Source: Pseudomonadota bacterium (GTDB taxonomy: Bacteria; Pseudomonadota; Alphaproteobacteria; Acetobacterales; Acetobacteraceae). From it: 7,135 bases of DNA. The position numbers and the translations under genes were made by a program. Location of the stretch: the NCBI GenBank assembly GCA_021841985.1, contig JAKCCP010000381.1, forward strand, positions 1-7,135, given 5' to 3'. Position 1 is the first letter of the stretch. Every line of letters begins with the position of its first letter. The notes beneath the pieces were generated by a model. It was not told the DNA's origin and did no database searches. It saw only the letters and a list, made by a program, of their open reading frames with translations. Below are positions 1-6,459 of this stretch, in pieces.

Positions 1-25
1 CGTGGCCTGGGAACGTTCAGCGCCG

Positions 26-1093
26 ATGGAATCCTTCACCGCTTACGGCCCCGATGCCGACCAGGAGGACGCGCTCGCGACGCGCGCCGCCTGGCTCTAT
101 TACGCGGGCGGCATGACCCAGTCCGAGGTCGCCGCCGCGCTCGGGGTCGCGCCGGCGAAGGCGCATCGGCTTGTCGCGCGGGCGAGCCGGCTTGGTTCGG
201 TGCGGGTCTTCGTCGAGGGGCCGATCGCCGGCTGCATGCAGCAGGAGCGGCATTTGATGCGCGAATTCGGGCTCCGCTTCTGCCGCGTGGTGCCGGCGCT
301 CGCGCCGGTGGCGCTGCCGCTGCGCGCGCTCGGCATCGCCATGGCCGGGGTGCTTCTCAACGAACTCGAATCCGGCCGCCATCGCGTGATCGGGGTCGGC
401 CACGGCCGCACCCTCGCCGCCGCCATCGATCATCTGCCGCGCCTGCTCCGGCCCGATCTCCGCATCGTCTCTCTGCTCGGCGGCGTGCCGCGGCAGATGA
501 GCGCCAATCCCTTCGACGTGATCCTCCGGCTGGCCGAGAAGACCGGGGCCGAAGCCTATCTCCTGCCGGTGCCGTTCTTTGCCAATTCCGCCGCCGACCG
601 CGCGGTGCTGCTTGGCCAGCGCGGGGTCGCACAGGCCATGGAGCTTGCCCGCGAGGCGACGCTCTATCTGGTCGGGATCGGTGACGTCGCCGGCGCGCAG
701 AGTTTTCTGCCGCAAACCGGCATCGTCTCCGCCGCCGAGGCAGCGGCGCTGCGTGCCCGTGGCGCGGTCGGCGAGGTGCTCGGCTGCTATCTCGACGCCG
801 CCGGACGCAAAATCGATACCGACCTGCACGAGCGGGTGATCGCCTTGCCGCTCGAGGCGATGGCGGGGCGGGACGTGCTCGGGGTCGCCGGTGGCGCAAG
901 CAAGGTCGCGGCGTTGCGATCCGTTCTCGCGGGCGGCGTGCTGAGCGGATTGATCACCGATGAGCTGACAGCGCGGCAGCTCCTCGAGCCGACCGGGCCG
1001 CGCCAACAAACCAAGGGGAGTAAATCATGCACGAGAAAGCGCAAGACCTCGCGCAAGCCTTCGTCGCCGGCCGGATCGGTCGGCGCGAACTGA
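26..1093 (+). CDS. SorC-family sugar-binding transcriptional regulator
   Basis: This is a DNA-binding regulator that probably controls the transport operon behind it in response to a sugar, polyol or sugar phosphate. From ATG 26 it has 355 residues. An N-terminal helix-turn-helix lies at about residues 10-55 (LYYAGGMTQSEVAAALGV is the recognisable part), followed by a SorC effector-binding domain. That domain is marked by GVGHGRTL, LLGGVP and the closing motif VAGGASKVAALR...GLITDELTARQLL. The family normally ends within a few residues of that last motif, at about residue 320 here. This frame instead continues 35 residues and runs out of frame over the start of the next gene, giving a Lys/Arg/Ser-rich tail. 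The start is uncertain: an in-frame GTG lies at 2, the frame is open to the window edge, and no strong ribosome site precedes 26. SorC relatives include the erythritol regulator EryD of Brucella and rhizobia, which fits the downstream kinase but does not prove the substrate. Whether it represses or activates is unknown. Confidence 0.88.
   Translation: MESFTAYGPDADQEDALATRAAWLYYAGGMTQSEVAAALGVAPAKAHRLVARASRLGSVRVFVEGPIAGCMQQERHLMREFGLRFCRVVPALAPVALPLRALGIAMAGVLLNELESGRHRVIGVGHGRTLAAAIDHLPRLLRPDLRIVSLLGGVPRQMSANPFDVILRLAEKTGAEAYLLPVPFFANSAADRAVLLGQRGVAQAMELAREATLYLVGIGDVAGAQSFLPQTGIVSAAEAAALRARGAVGEVLGCYLDAAGRKIDTDLHERVIALPLEAMAGRDVLGVAGGASKVAALRSVLAGGVLSGLITDELTARQLLEPTGPRQQTKGSKSCTRKRKTSRKPSSPAGSVGAN
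1013..1020 (+). promoter_or_regulatory. Ribosome binding site of the solute-binding protein gene
   Basis: AAGGGGAG ends six bases before ATG 1027, and a TAA at 1021-1023 closes that frame upstream, which fixes this start. The site lies inside the 3' end of the regulator reading frame, so ribosomes reading the regulator must pass over it. Confidence 0.75.
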
Positions 1094-2466
1094 TCCGGCG
1101 CCTGGCGGCGCTCGGGATCGCGCTCGGCACCGCCGAGACCCTGCTCAACGCGACCGCGACCCGATCGCTCGCGGCCGGTTTCGATTGGCAGAAGCACAAG
1201 GGAACGCAGCTCAGGATTCTGCTCAACAAGCACCCTTACGCCGACGCGATGATCGCCGATCTCGACAATTTCAAGGCGCTCACCGGGATGGAGGTGACCT
1301 ATGACATTTTCCCCGAGGATGTCTACTTCGACAAGGTGACGGCCGCGCTCTCCTCGCGTTCCACCCAGTATGACGTGTTCATGACCGGCGCCTATCAGAC
1401 CTGGCAGTATGGTCCGGCCGGCTGGCTCGTCGATTTCAACGACTATCTCAAGGATCCAGAGAGGACCGCCGCGACCTATGACTGGGACGACATTCTGCCC
1501 AATCTCCGCGCCTCGACCGCCTGGTCAGGCAAGCCCGGCGCCGAACTCGGCGGGCCGGGGGCCCATCAATGGGCCATCCCGTGGGGGTTCGAACTCAACA
1601 ATATCTCCTACAATCAGACGATTTTCGACAAGCTCAAGCTGACCCCGCCGCGCAACATGGAAGAGCTGATGGCGGCCGCCGCCAAAATCACCAAGGACGC
1701 GGGTGGGCCCTATGGCATCGGCGTGCGCGGCAGCCGCTCCTGGGCGACGATCCACCCCGGCTTCCTTTCCGCCTATTCGAATTACGGCCAGCGTGATTTC
1801 ACGATGCCGGGTGGCAAGCTGAAGGCGGCGATGAACACGCCGGAGTCGAAGGCTTTCCATAAACTCTGGGTCCAGATGATCCAGGAATCGGGGCCGAAGA
1901 ACTGGGCGACCTATACCTGGTACCAGGTCGGCACCGATCTCGGCGCCGGCGCCTCCGGCATGATCTATGACGCCGACATTCTCGGCTATTTCATGAACGG
2001 CGGCGACAACCGCGAGCGCGGCCATCTCGCCTATGCGCCCTTCGCTGCCAACCCCGCCGCCACGGGCCCGACGTCCAACGTCTGGATCTGGTCGCTCGCG
2101 ATGTCGAATTTCTCCAAGCAGAAAGATGCCGGCTGGACCTTTGTCCAATGGGCATCCGGCACCGAGCATCTGCTGTTCGGCGCGCGCAAGAGCGACGTCG
2201 TCAATCCGGTGCGCAACAGCGTCTGGCGCGATGCCGGCTTCAAGGAGCGGATCGCCAAATCCTATCCCGGCTATCTCAATGAATACGAAAAGACGGCACC
2301 GGAGGCGAAGATCTACTTCACGCCGCAGCCGTTGTTCTTCAATCTCACCACCGAATGGGCGGCTTCGCTGCAACGCATGGTCGCGCGCGAGGTGAGCGTC
2401 GATGAAGGTCTCGACAAGCTCGCCGACAGCGTGAACCGCCAGTTGCATCAGGCCGGCATCGGCTAA
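1027..2466 (+). CDS. Extracellular solute-binding protein, family 1, of a carbohydrate ABC importer
   Basis: This is the periplasmic receptor that would deliver a sugar or sugar alcohol to the two permeases encoded next. It has 479 residues, somewhat long for family 1 binding proteins (commonly about 420-450). The N-terminus resembles a Tat signal: G18-R19-R20-E21-L22-I23-R24 matches the twin-arginine pattern S/T-R-R-x-F-L-K, followed by a weakly hydrophobic Ala/Leu stretch and a possible cleavage site near residues 49-50 (SLAA). There is no lipobox Cys. The mature part has typical family 1 blocks: DNFKALTGMEVTYDIFPED, YDVFMTGAYQTWQYG, a central WAIPWGFELNNISYN segment, and the C-terminal NVWIWSLAMSNFSKQKDAGW block that precedes VQWASG. 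The many Trp and Tyr residues fit a carbohydrate-stacking pocket. It overlaps the regulator frame by 67 bases and is followed by a hairpin. The substrate is not determinable from sequence alone. Confidence 0.93.
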   Translation: MHEKAQDLAQAFVAGRIGRRELIRRLAALGIALGTAETLLNATATRSLAAGFDWQKHKGTQLRILLNKHPYADAMIADLDNFKALTGMEVTYDIFPEDVYFDKVTAALSSRSTQYDVFMTGAYQTWQYGPAGWLVDFNDYLKDPERTAATYDWDDILPNLRASTAWSGKPGAELGGPGAHQWAIPWGFELNNISYNQTIFDKLKLTPPRNMEELMAAAAKITKDAGGPYGIGVRGSRSWATIHPGFLSAYSNYGQRDFTMPGGKLKAAMNTPESKAFHKLWVQMIQESGPKNWATYTWYQVGTDLGAGASGMIYDADILGYFMNGGDNRERGHLAYAPFAANPAATGPTSNVWIWSLAMSNFSKQKDAGWTFVQWASGTEHLLFGARKSDVVNPVRNSVWRDAGFKERIAKSYPGYLNEYEKTAPEAKIYFTPQPLFFNLTTEWAASLQRMVAREVSVDEGLDKLADSVNRQLHQAGIG

Positions 2467-2467
2467 G

Positions 2468-2472
2468 GGAGG
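2468..2472 (+). promoter_or_regulatory. Possible looped-out Shine-Dalgarno of the first permease gene
   Basis: GGAGG, a full match to the anti-Shine-Dalgarno core, lies 37 bases before ATG 2510. That is too far for normal use. It sits directly 5' of a 13-bp hairpin (2473-2502), so folding would leave GGAGG and ATG separated by only seven unpaired bases. No Shine-Dalgarno-like sequence occurs in the unpaired bases 2503-2509. A second GGAGG at 2477-2481 is buried in the stem. The role is inferred. Confidence 0.4.
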
Positions 2473-2506
2473 GCGGGGAGGCGGCCGGCGCCGCTTCCCC
2501 GCTTTT
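2473..2506 (+). terminator. GC-rich hairpin plus T run: intra-operon attenuator or mRNA-stabilising structure
   Basis: GCGGGGAGGCGGC (2473-2485) pairs with GCCGCTTCCCCGC (2490-2502) over 13 base pairs with a single G-U wobble, around the four-base loop CGGC. TTTTATC follows, directly abutting ATG 2510. The T run is short, so readthrough is expected. Hairpins between the binding-protein gene and the membrane genes are known in ABC operons (malE-malF is the classic case), where they keep binding-protein mRNA more abundant. Here it could terminate part of the transcripts, protect the upstream 3' end, or shape translation of the permease gene. Confidence 0.65.
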
Positions 2507-2509
2507 ATC

Positions 2510-3436
2510 ATGTCGAGCACACCCCTTTCGCCATCCGTTCGTCACGCCCGCCGGCCGTTGCTGCCGCGGGTGCTGCCCTATGCGCTGAGCCTGCCCGCGC
2601 TTCTGGTTTGCATCGGCATTCTTGTGCCGTTTTTCACCGCCGCCTTCTACAGCCTGCAGCGCTACAATCTCGCCATGCCGGGCGCACGCGAATTCGTCTG
2701 GTTCGGTCAGTATCTCGACATGCTGAGCGACCCCGATTTCTGGGTGACGGTGCGGGTCTCGGTGATCTATGCCGTCGCCACCGTCGGCCTCGAATTGCTG
2801 CTCGGGCTCGGCATCGCCCTTCTTCTCCGCGAGCGCACGCGCTTCAACAACATCGTCTCGGTGGCGCTTCTGCTGCCGCTGATGACCGCCCCGGCCCTCG
2901 CTTCCTTGATGTGGAAGCTGATGACCAATCCGAATTTCGGGGTTTTGAGCTGGCTGATCGCGGAGGCCGGCGTCCATGATTTCCGCTGGGCCTCGGCGCC
3001 CGGCAGCGCGATGTTCACCGTCGTTCTCGTCGATATCTGGGTCTATACGCCGTTCATGATGGTTTTGCTGCTGGCCGGCTTGCGCAGCCTGCCGCAGCAG
3101 CCGTTCGAGGCGGCGATGCTCGACGGCGTGCCGGCGCATTTCGTCTTCTTCCGGATCACCCTGCCGATGCTGGCGCCTTATATCGTCACCGCGACGCTGT
3201 TTCGCCTGCTCGATTCGATCCAGCAATTCGATATCGTCTACGCGATGACGCAGGGTGGGCCCGGCGATTCGCTGATGTTGTTCCAGGTTCGCGCCTATCT
3301 CGATTTTTTCCAATACACCAATGTCGGTACTTCGGCGGCGCTGATGATCGTGCTCTGGGCGATCACCTATGCCTTGTCCAACGTCTTCATCAAGCAATGG
3401 CTCAAGCTCAGGGAACGCACCCATGGCACTGTCTAG
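2510..3436 (+). CDS. ABC transporter permease, MalF/UgpA type
   Basis: This is one of two inner-membrane subunits forming the carbohydrate translocation path. It has 308 residues, usual for this family. About six membrane segments can be seen: near residues 22-47, 82-107, 115-135, 167-190, 221-240 and 275-295. The N-terminus is short and basic (RHARRPLLPR), without the large periplasmic insert of E. coli MalF. The ATPase-docking EAA loop is well preserved: E200-A-A-M-L-D-G206 through I216-T-L-P219, with a following MTQGGPGDS block (residues 246-254) typical of MalF-type sugar permeases. ATG 2510 is the first in-frame start after the hairpin and gives a normal N-terminus. It lacks a nearby linear ribosome site, so initiation may depend on the hairpin or on coupling. 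Its 3' end overlaps the next gene by 14 bases. Confidence 0.95.
   Translation: MSSTPLSPSVRHARRPLLPRVLPYALSLPALLVCIGILVPFFTAAFYSLQRYNLAMPGAREFVWFGQYLDMLSDPDFWVTVRVSVIYAVATVGLELLLGLGIALLLRERTRFNNIVSVALLLPLMTAPALASLMWKLMTNPNFGVLSWLIAEAGVHDFRWASAPGSAMFTVVLVDIWVYTPFMMVLLLAGLRSLPQQPFEAAMLDGVPAHFVFFRITLPMLAPYIVTATLFRLLDSIQQFDIVYAMTQGGPGDSLMLFQVRAYLDFFQYTNVGTSAALMIVLWAITYALSNVFIKQWLKLRERTHGTV
3410..3414 (+). promoter_or_regulatory. Ribosome binding site deciding the start of the second permease
   Basis: AGGGA is followed by eight bases and then ATG 3423. This favours 3423 over the in-frame ATG at 3369, which would add an 18-residue Ser-rich tail read out of frame through the first permease. Confidence 0.65.
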
Positions 3437-4268
3437 GATCTTTCGCGCCCTCGCGGTCGCCCTCGTGCTGGTGTTTTTCCTGTTTCCGATCTTCTGGATC
3501 CTGTTGATGTCGTTCCAGACCAACGAGGAGATTTTGCGCCTGCCGCCGAGCCTCGCCTTCCGCCCGACGCTCGCCAACTACACGGCGCTGATCTCCGGGC
3601 ATCTGCAAACCGCCGCCGGGCTGCTCGACATCACTTTCCTGCATAATCTCTGGAATTCGGTTCTGCTCTCCAGCGCCTCGGTGCTGCTTGCGCTGCTGCT
3701 CGGCGTGCCGGCGGCCTATGCCTTCGCGCGATTTCGCTTCCGCCTCGGCGAGGACATCGCCTTCACCATGCTCTCGTTCCGCTTCGCGCCACCGCTTTTG
3801 GTGCTGCTGCCGCTCGCGCTCTATTTTCAGGATCTCGGCCTCAACGACACCTATATCGGGCTGATCTGGATCTATCAGCTCATTTGCCTGCCGCTCATTC
3901 TCTGGATCGTGCGCGGCTATTTCGAGGATGCGAGCCCGGACATCGAATATGCCTACCGCGTCGACGGCCATTCCTGGTGGCGGGCCTTCACCCGCATCGC
4001 GATTCCGCTGGCCGGGCCGGGGATCGCGGCGGCGGGCCTGCTCGCCTTCATTTTCGCCTGGAACAATTTCGTCTTCGCGCTGATCCTGGCCTCGGCCGAC
4101 AAACAGCCGGTGACGGTCGGCGCGCTCGCCTTCGTCACCGCGTCGGGCATTCAATACGGCCAGATCGCGGCGGCGATCGTGCTCTCCATTCTGCCCACCC
4201 TGGCGCTCGCGCTCTATGCCCAGCGTTGGCTGGTGGAGGGGCTTTCGCTCGGGGCGGTCAAGGGATGA
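3423..4268 (+). CDS. ABC transporter permease, MalG/UgpE type (carbohydrate uptake)
   Basis: This is the second membrane subunit, partner of the MalF-type protein encoded just before. It has 281 residues, a typical MalG length. Membrane segments lie near residues 9-30, 76-101, 113-134, 143-163, 198-221 and 247-268. The N-terminus is the classic MalG pattern: one hydrophobic segment ending in FPIFWILLMSFQTNEEIL, then the periplasmic NYTALI region. The EAA loop reads E175-Y-A-Y-R-V-D181-G182 through R191-I-A-I-P195, with Tyr replacing the second residue of EAA but the Asp-Gly and Ile-x-Pro positions retained. FAWNNFVFALIL (residues 211-222) is a family hallmark. The gene overlaps its predecessor by 14 bases and shares ATGA with the following ATPase, implying translational coupling and matched subunit amounts. 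Confidence 0.95.
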   Translation: MALSRIFRALAVALVLVFFLFPIFWILLMSFQTNEEILRLPPSLAFRPTLANYTALISGHLQTAAGLLDITFLHNLWNSVLLSSASVLLALLLGVPAAYAFARFRFRLGEDIAFTMLSFRFAPPLLVLLPLALYFQDLGLNDTYIGLIWIYQLICLPLILWIVRGYFEDASPDIEYAYRVDGHSWWRAFTRIAIPLAGPGIAAAGLLAFIFAWNNFVFALILASADKQPVTVGALAFVTASGIQYGQIAAAIVLSILPTLALALYAQRWLVEGLSLGAVKG

Positions 4269-5368
4269 GCGGTCTCGCGGTCAGCGGGCTCTCGGCGCGG
4301 TTTGGCCGCAACGAGGTTTTGCGCGGCGTCGATCTCGCGGTCGCGCCCGGCGAAACGCTGGTGTTGTTCGGCCCCTCCGGCGCCGGCAAGACGGTGTTGC
4401 TCCGCGCCATCGCCGGGCTTGAGCCGGGCGCCACTGGTGTCATCCATATCGACGGGCGCGACGTCTCGGGATTGGGTCCGGAGGCGCGCAGCCTCGGCAT
4501 GGCATTCCAGAATTTCGCGCTCTATCCGCACATGACGGCGCGCGAGAACATCGCGAGCCCCCTCCGCGCGCGCGGGCTCGCGCCGGCCGAGAGCGAGCGC
4601 CGTGTCGGCGCCGTCGCCGCGCTCCTCCGCATCGATCACGTCCTCAGCCATCCGCCACGGGCCCTTTCCAACGGCCAGAAGCAGCGCACCGCGCTGGCCC
4701 GCGCACTGGTCGGCGAGCCACGGGTGTTGCTGCTCGACGACCCGCTGCGCAATGTCGATGCCAAGCTGCGCTATGAGATGCGCCTCGAACTGCCGCGGCT
4801 TTTGCGCCAGAGCGCGGCGGCGACGATCTATGTCACCCAGGATTACCGTGAGGCGATGGCGCTCGGCGATCGGGTGGCGGTGTTGCTCGGCGGCGCGATC
4901 GTGCAATGCGCGCCGCCGGAGCTGATCTATGACCAGCCGCGCAGCGTCGCCGTGGCGCGGCTGTTCGGCGACCCGCCGATGAACCTCTTGCCGTGCCGGC
5001 CGCACGCCGACCCCGCCGGGTTGCGCGTCGATGTCGCCGGTTTGCAGCTCGCGCTCGATGCCGCGGCGGCGGCGGCGGGGAAGCCGTGTCTGCTCGGCCT
5101 GCGTCCGGAAACCCTCACCCTTGCCGCCGAGGGCAGAGCCGGCGCCGCCGCCGAGGTGATCGCCGCGACCCCGCTCCATGAGCGCATGGTCGTGCTGCTG
5201 CGGGGCGCCGCGGGCGAGGAGATCGTCGCGAGTGTCGCCGGCGGGATGGCGCTGGCGCCGGGCCAAACCGTCGCCTTCCGCGCCGAATCCGGGCAGGCAT
5301 TGCTGTTCGACGCCGAATCGGGCGAGCGCATCCCGCCGCGCCGGGCGGTTGCGGAGAAAGCGGCATGA
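4265..5368 (+). CDS. ABC transporter ATP-binding protein, MalK type, with degenerate catalytic residues
   Basis: This is a cytoplasmic ATPase subunit of the importer, with 367 residues as usual for MalK-like proteins. It has a nucleotide-binding domain (about 1-235), the MalK linker motif FGDPPMN (235-241) and a C-terminal TOBE/OB regulatory domain containing GLRPETLTL. Walker A is GPSGAGKT (36-43) and the Q-loop Gln is Q82. The signature is LSNGQ (134-138) instead of LSGGQ. Walker B is LLLDDP, with D158 as the magnesium Asp and D159 where the catalytic Glu normally sits. The D-loop is ordinary (N163-V-D165). The switch reads YVTQDY, so Q192 replaces the His. The protein can probably bind ATP, but its own site is predicted to hydrolyse poorly. 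The start at 4265 gives the normal N-terminus; the in-frame extension up to 3884 is out-of-frame permease sequence. Two distinct ATPase genes in one sugar importer are known in the rhizobial glycerol system GlpST, so this may be a conserved subfamily. Confidence 0.94.
   Translation: MSGLAVSGLSARFGRNEVLRGVDLAVAPGETLVLFGPSGAGKTVLLRAIAGLEPGATGVIHIDGRDVSGLGPEARSLGMAFQNFALYPHMTARENIASPLRARGLAPAESERRVGAVAALLRIDHVLSHPPRALSNGQKQRTALARALVGEPRVLLLDDPLRNVDAKLRYEMRLELPRLLRQSAAATIYVTQDYREAMALGDRVAVLLGGAIVQCAPPELIYDQPRSVAVARLFGDPPMNLLPCRPHADPAGLRVDVAGLQLALDAAAAAAGKPCLLGLRPETLTLAAEGRAGAAAEVIAATPLHERMVVLLRGAAGEEIVASVAGGMALAPGQTVAFRAESGQALLFDAESGERIPPRRAVAEKAA
5353..5356 (+). promoter_or_regulatory. Ribosome binding site of the second ATPase gene
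   Basis: GGAG lies eight bases before ATG 5365, inside the last codons of the first ATPase gene. Together with the ATGA overlap this supports the chosen start and coupled synthesis of the two ATPases. Confidence 0.6.
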
Positions 5369-6459
5369 GCCTTCTCCTCACCCGCCTCAGCAAAAGTTAC
5401 GGCCACGGCGCGAGCGCGGTGCATGCCGTGCGGGCGCTCGATCTCGAAGTCGCCGAGGGCGAGATCGTCGCCCTGCTCGGCTCCTCGGGGTGCGGCAAGA
5501 CCTCGACTTTGCGCATGATCGCCGGTTTCGAGACGGTGACCGAGGGCAGCATCACGCTCGCCGGCCGGCGGATCGACCACCTCGCGCCCGCTTCGCGCGG
5601 GGTCGCGATGGCGTTCGAGGGCTATGCGCTCTATCCGCCGCTCAGTATCGCCGAGAATATAGGGTTTGGCCTCGCGCGCGGGCGGAGCCGGGCGGACGCC
5701 ACCCGCCTGGTGCGCGAAATCGCCGCCCTGCTCGACATCGAGGATATTCTCGACCGCCGGCCGGGCGGTCTCTCGGGTGGTCAGCAGCAGCGCGCGAGTC
5801 TCGCCCGGGCGCTTGCCCGCCATGCCGATCTCCATCTCCTCGACGAGCCGATGGGCCAGCTCGAGCCGCAATTGCGCGCGGTGCTGCGCGGGCGGGTGAA
5901 GGCGCTCATCAAGCAGCGAGGCTACACCGCGGTGCTGGTCACCCATGACCAGACCGAGGCCAATGCCATGGCCGACCGGATCGCGGTCATGGAGGGTGGC
6001 GAATTGCAGCAATACGGCACGCCGGAGACGCTGCGCGCGCGGCCGGCCAATCTCTTCGTCGCGACTTTTCTCGGCGAGCCGCCGATGAACGTGCTCGCGG
6101 CCGAGCCCGACGGCGATGGCGCGCGCCTGGGCGGAGCGGCCGGCGTGACGGTTGCGCTGCCCTTGGGCGCGCTGCTCTTGGGCGAGATGCCGGCCGGGGG
6201 TGTCGCGCTCGGCATCCGGCCGCACCGGCTGCGGTTGGGCGAAGGCCCGCTCAGCGGCACCATCGCTTCCAACCAATGGCTCGGTGATCAGGCGCATGTG
6301 GTCATCGACTTCGCCGGCCGGCTGCTCGTTGCCGTCTCCGATCGGCGGGTTCCGGCGCGCATGGGCGAGACCATCGCCTTCGGCTTCGCCCCACGGGACG
6401 TCCATCTCTTCGACTGCGCGACCGGGGCCGCGCTCCGCCATGGGCTCGCGGCGCCATGA
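5365..6459 (+). CDS. ABC transporter ATP-binding protein, MalK type, with intact catalytic Glu and His
   Basis: This is the second ATPase subunit of the importer, with 364 residues and the same architecture as its neighbour: nucleotide-binding domain, linker motif LGEPPMN (236-242), then a TOBE/OB domain with ALGIRPHRLRLG. Walker A is GSSGCGKT (39-46), the signature is canonical LSGGQ (136-140), Walker B is HLLDEP with D160 and catalytic E161, and the switch is VTHDQ with H194. It differs elsewhere. The Q-loop position in AFEGYALYPP is E85 rather than Gln, and the D-loop reads G-Q-L-E167 where Asp is expected. The two ATPases differ widely in sequence, so this is not a recent tandem copy. The likely arrangement is a heterodimer with the upstream ATPase, in which this subunit supplies the hydrolysing site. 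The gene shares ATGA with genes on both sides. Confidence 0.95.
   Translation: MSLLLTRLSKSYGHGASAVHAVRALDLEVAEGEIVALLGSSGCGKTSTLRMIAGFETVTEGSITLAGRRIDHLAPASRGVAMAFEGYALYPPLSIAENIGFGLARGRSRADATRLVREIAALLDIEDILDRRPGGLSGGQQQRASLARALARHADLHLLDEPMGQLEPQLRAVLRGRVKALIKQRGYTAVLVTHDQTEANAMADRIAVMEGGELQQYGTPETLRARPANLFVATFLGEPPMNVLAAEPDGDGARLGGAAGVTVALPLGALLLGEMPAGGVALGIRPHRLRLGEGPLSGTIASNQWLGDQAHVVIDFAGRLLVAVSDRRVPARMGETIAFGFAPRDVHLFDCATGAALRHGLAAP

Noticed and set aside
1..25. Promoter or operator before the regulator
   Set aside because: Only 25 bases are available, and no convincing -35/-10 pair or inverted repeat is visible; the regulator frame may even continue upstream.
17..1009. Minus-strand open frame of 330 codons opposite the regulator
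   Set aside because: It is a full antisense shadow of a well-supported SorC regulator, with no conserved domain.
3369..3422. Upstream ATG giving an 18-residue extension of the second permease
   Set aside because: The extension is Ser-rich out-of-frame permease sequence; ATG 3423 has a ribosome site at proper distance and gives a normal MalG N-terminus.
2345..3577. Minus-strand open frame of 410 codons opposite the first permease
   Set aside because: The translation is polar, His/Arg/Glu/Gln-rich low-complexity sequence, the usual mirror of a hydrophobic permease gene; no motif supports a real protein.
3884..4264. 127-codon in-frame upstream extension of the first ATPase
   Set aside because: It overlaps the second permease in another frame and does not resemble any ABC domain; ATG 4265 starts the normal domain and forms an ATGA junction.
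4927..6441. Minus-strand open frame of 504 codons across both ATPase genes
   Set aside because: It is antisense to two clearly conserved ATPases, is Arg/Gly/Ala-rich, and has no recognisable domain. Long antisense frames are expected where third positions are nearly all G or C.
4265..6459. The two ATPase genes as a recent tandem duplication or one broken gene
   Set aside because: Both have full length and all domains, but they differ strongly across the protein and in catalytic motifs, so they are ancient paralogs rather than a new copy or an assembly artefact.
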